DNA of 64,000 nt from Streptomyces sp. NRRL B-1140. Its GTDB lineage: Bacteria > Actinomycetota > Actinomycetes > Streptomycetales > Streptomycetaceae. The notes beneath the pieces are model-generated. The model did not search any database, was not told the DNA's origin, and saw only the letters and a program-made list of their open reading frames with translations. The stretch is taken from positions 62,001-126,000 of the forward strand of contig NZ_LGEA01000089.1 in assembly GCF_001280065.1 (NCBI RefSeq), written 5' to 3'. The translations under genes were made by a program, and so were the position numbers. Shown here piece after piece: positions 61,654 to 64,000 of the stretch (positions within the stretch are counted from its first letter, which is position 1; every line of letters starts with the position of its first letter).

Positions 61654-63058
61654 AGTGGTGGAAGCTCGTCGCCGCGCCCTTGTCCTCGGTCAGCGGGCGC
61701 GGCTGCCGGCGCAGGTCCGGCAGGAGCCGCTCCAGGTCCTGCGCGAGCAGGTCGGCGAGGTCGGCGGAGAAGCCGTTGCGGCACACCACCCGCAGCACGG
61801 ACAGGTCCTGACGGTTCGCCGGGAAGGTGTACGCGGGCACCAGCCAGCCGTGCTCGCGCAGCCGCCGGGAGACGTCGAAGACGTCGTACGCCGTCACGTC
61901 CGGGGCGGTCGTGAAGGCGAACACCGGTAGTTCGTCGCCCCGGGTCAGCAGCCGGAAGTCGCCGAGCGCCTCGACCCGCCCGGCCAGGCCCGTGGCCACG
62001 TCCCGCGCGGCCTGCTGGACGGCCCGGTAGCCGTCCCGGCCGAGCCGCAGGAACGTGTAGTACTGCGCGACGACCTGCGCGCCCGGGCGGGAGAAGTTCA
62101 GCGCGAACGTGGGCATGTCGCCGCCCAGGTAGTTCACCCGGAACACCAGTTCCTCCGGCAGCGCCTCCGCGTCCCGCCACAGCGCCCAGCCGACACCCGG
62201 GTAGACGAGGCCGTACTTGTGCCCCGAGGTGTTGATCGACGCCACCCTCGGCAGCCGGAAGTCCCACACGAGGTCCTCGTCGAGGAACGGCGCGACCATG
62301 GCCCCGGACGCCCCGTCCACATGCACCGGGACGTCCAGTCCGGTCCGTTCCCGCAGCGCGTCCAGCGCCGCGCACAGGTCCGCGATCGGCTCGTAGGACC
62401 CGTCGAAGGTGGAGCCGAGGATGCCGACCACGCCGATGGTGTTCTCGTCGCACAGCTCGGCCGCGGCCTGCGGGTCCAGGTGGAACCGCTCGCCCTCCAT
62501 GGGCACCAGCCGGGCCTCCACCTCCCAGAAGTTGCAGAACTTCTCCCAGCAGACCTGCACGTTGACGCCCATGACGAGGTTGGGCCGGGCACCGGGGTAG
62601 CGGTCGGCGTTGCGCTTCGCCCAGCGTCGCTTCAGCGCCATCCCGGCGAGCATGCACGCCTCGCTCGACCCGGTCGTCGAACACCCCACGGCGGTGGACG
62701 GGTCGGGCGCGTTCCACAGGTCCGCGAGCATCGCCACACAGCGCCGCTCCAGCTCGGCGGTGCGCGGATACTCGTCCTTGTCGATCATGTTCTTGTCCCG
62801 GCACTCCGCCATCAGCAGCCCGGCCTCGGGTTCCATCCACGTGGTGACAAAAGTGGCGAGGTTCAGCCGGGCGTTGCCGTCGAGCATCAGCTCGTCGCGC
62901 ACGAGCTGGTGGGCGGTCGCCGGTGCGATGGGCTGGTCCGGGAGCCGGTGGGTGGGCGGGGCCTCGGCCATGTCGCCGAGCGGGTTGGCGGGGCCGTAGA
63001 AGGGGTTGACGGACAGGCGGCTCTCGGCGGCTCGGCGGGGGCCTTCATGGAGCGGCAT
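61652..63058 (-). CDS. gadB: Glutamate decarboxylase
   Basis: This 468-residue PLP enzyme converts glutamate to GABA, consuming a proton. The PLP Lys is in SINTSGHKYGLVYPGVG, and the substrate/cofactor region VHVDGASGAMVAPF precedes it. The start ATG 63058 has a Gly/Ala-rich stretch behind it. The C-terminus ends KGAATSFHH, and its TAG lies in the end of the MITE-like repeat. It is 48 bp downstream of a ClC channel gene in the same direction, so the pair may act in acid resistance. Confidence 0.92.
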   Translation of the reverse strand: MPLHEGPRRAAESRLSVNPFYGPANPLGDMAEAPPTHRLPDQPIAPATAHQLVRDELMLDGNARLNLATFVTTWMEPEAGLLMAECRDKNMIDKDEYPRTAELERRCVAMLADLWNAPDPSTAVGCSTTGSSEACMLAGMALKRRWAKRNADRYPGARPNLVMGVNVQVCWEKFCNFWEVEARLVPMEGERFHLDPQAAAELCDENTIGVVGILGSTFDGSYEPIADLCAALDALRERTGLDVPVHVDGASGAMVAPFLDEDLVWDFRLPRVASINTSGHKYGLVYPGVGWALWRDAEALPEELVFRVNYLGGDMPTFALNFSRPGAQVVAQYYTFLRLGRDGYRAVQQAARDVATGLAGRVEALGDFRLLTRGDELPVFAFTTAPDVTAYDVFDVSRRLREHGWLVPAYTFPANRQDLSVLRVVCRNGFSADLADLLAQDLERLLPDLRRQPRPLTEDKGAATSFHH

Positions 63059-63106
63059 GGGTGCCTCCAGGGGTGGGTTCTCACGGGGTGATCGGGGAAG
63101 GGAGCT

Positions 63107-64000
63107 TCAGCGCACCGACGTGCCGTCCTTGCGCAGCTGCATCTGCGGCCGGCCCGTGACCAGCAGCCAGGCCGGCAGCGAGGCGATGCAGAGCAGGGCG
63201 ATGATCCCCGGCTCGGCGACCAGCACCGCGGCGACGAACAGGCTGATCCAGCCCTGCCGCGTGATCGCCAGCAGCACCCCGAGCACACCGGCGGACACCC
63301 CCACCGAGGGATGCACTCCGGACACCAGGGCGTGCGCGCACAGGCCGAGGGCGGTGCCGACGAACACGGCGGGGAAGATCCGCCCGCCGCGAAAACCGCA
63401 GGACGCGGCGACGACCAGCGCGGCCAGCTTCACCACGGTCATGACGGCGAACTCCCCGGCCGACCAGCCGTCCGGGTCGTGCGCCAGTGTGACGATCTCG
63501 TCGAGCCCCTTGAACAGCGTCAGATGGCCGCCGAGCGCCGCGAGGGCGCCGAGCACGAGCCCGCCGGCGGGGAGCATCAGCATCGGGTGCCCCAGCCGCC
63601 GGAACGCCGCGTGGACGTAGGGGAAGGCCCGCACGGCGCACAGGGCGAGCAGCGCGCCCACCGCGGCCACCACGACCGCCGCCAGCAGGTCGGACCAGCC
63701 CGCCCGGCCGAAGGACGGCAGGTTCAGGGCGAAGCTCGGGTGGTCGAGGAGGGTGATGGTCAGGGAACCGGCGGCCGCGGCGGTCAGCGGCGCGAAGAGG
63801 TTGTCCCACAGAGCGCCGCGTGACTCCTGGCGGGCCAGCAGCTCGGAGATCGCCAGGGCGGCCGCCACCGGCGTGCCGAACAGGGCGCCGATGGTCGCCG
63901 CCTCCGCCAGCGCCGGCCAGATCCGGCCCGGTGCCCGGGGGACGAACCGGCCGCCCAGCCACGCCGCGAGGCCCACGTTCACGGTGATGACCGGGTTCTC
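63107..64000 (-). CDS. ClC-family chloride channel/transporter (5' end off the window)
   Basis: The C-terminal 297 or so residues of a ClC protein are visible, running off the right edge. Many TM helices are evident. GFRGGRIFPAVFVGTALG matches the GxFxP ion-filter motif, and the upstream FGTPVAAALAISELL fits the earlier filter region. The remaining C-terminus ends KDGTSVR. Paired with gadB it could be the anion shunt that supports acid resistance, as in E. coli; that is inference. Confidence 0.85.
   Translation of the reverse strand, partial: ENPVITVNVGLAAWLGGRFVPRAPGRIWPALAEAATIGALFGTPVAAALAISELLARQESRGALWDNLFAPLTAAAAGSLTITLLDHPSFALNLPSFGRAGWSDLLAAVVVAAVGALLALCAVRAFPYVHAAFRRLGHPMLMLPAGGLVLGALAALGGHLTLFKGLDEIVTLAHDPDGWSAGEFAVMTVVKLAALVVAASCGFRGGRIFPAVFVGTALGLCAHALVSGVHPSVGVSAGVLGVLLAITRQGWISLFVAAVLVAEPGIIALLCIASLPAWLLVTGRPQMQLRKDGTSVR

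Overview
The window is high-GC actinobacterial DNA, almost certainly Streptomyces. It carries bldG with its partner anti-sigma gene, an actinobacterial topA with a Lys/Ala-rich tail, a fused transporter/thymidylate kinase gene, a SARP-NB-ARC regulator, a DUF397/ATPase/XRE regulatory triad and the cysteine-free ribosomal protein cluster. Species cannot be named from the sequence alone.

Region 1 (1-5,240) is the right end of an integrated phage-type element. It continues off the left edge. All genes read leftward: a large serine integrase (5195-3630), a zinc-finger protein, a degenerate HNH/winged-helix-like protein, two tiny proteins that look paralogous, an HK97-type major capsid protein, and a translationally coupled partial gene. 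The integrase lies next to an attachment junction inside a tadA (Flp pilus ATPase) gene, of which only the 3' part remains here.

Region 2 (5,242-27,180) is chromosomal backbone: the rest of the tad locus (tadB, tadC, Flp pilin, TadE, TadG-like), an MrfA-type helicase, bldG plus anti-sigma factor, a proton-pumping pyrophosphatase, a lipoprotein, a methyltransferase, topA, the MFS-Tmk fusion, DNA polymerase III delta prime, a lipoprotein hydrolase and tRNA-Thr(CGT). A gene-poor, decayed-looking stretch (27,180-28,450) follows the tRNA.

Region 3 (28,453-41,961) looks like an uncharacterised biosynthetic cluster built on amino-acid chemistry on a stand-alone carrier protein. It has an adenylation domain, a carrier protein, a P450, a short-chain dehydrogenase, a cupin, a two-PAS protein, a protein of unknown family, a SerRS-like amino acid:carrier-protein ligase, a 2-hydroxy-3-oxopropionate-reductase-like enzyme, an MFS exporter, a LeuA paralogue with an ABC ATPase, a type II thioesterase and a GntR/FCD regulator. 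Two features tie it together: a classical leucine attenuator ahead of leuA, and a 16-bp motif shared by the two divergent promoter regions.

Region 4 (41,972-64,000) is backbone again: AraC-type regulator, glycosyltransferase, SARP regulator, a family-A DNA polymerase, a Clp-N/HTH protein with a self-overlapping operator-promoter, DUF2786 protein, two lipoproteins, a zinc-starvation ribosomal protein cluster (S14, L28, L33, L31, a CobW-like protein, S18) around a Zur-like site, the DUF397/ATPase/XRE triad with matched upstream motifs, an aldehyde dehydrogenase, a DinB-like protein, a PadR-controlled ABC exporter, a MITE-like repeat, glutamate decarboxylase and a ClC channel that runs off the right edge.
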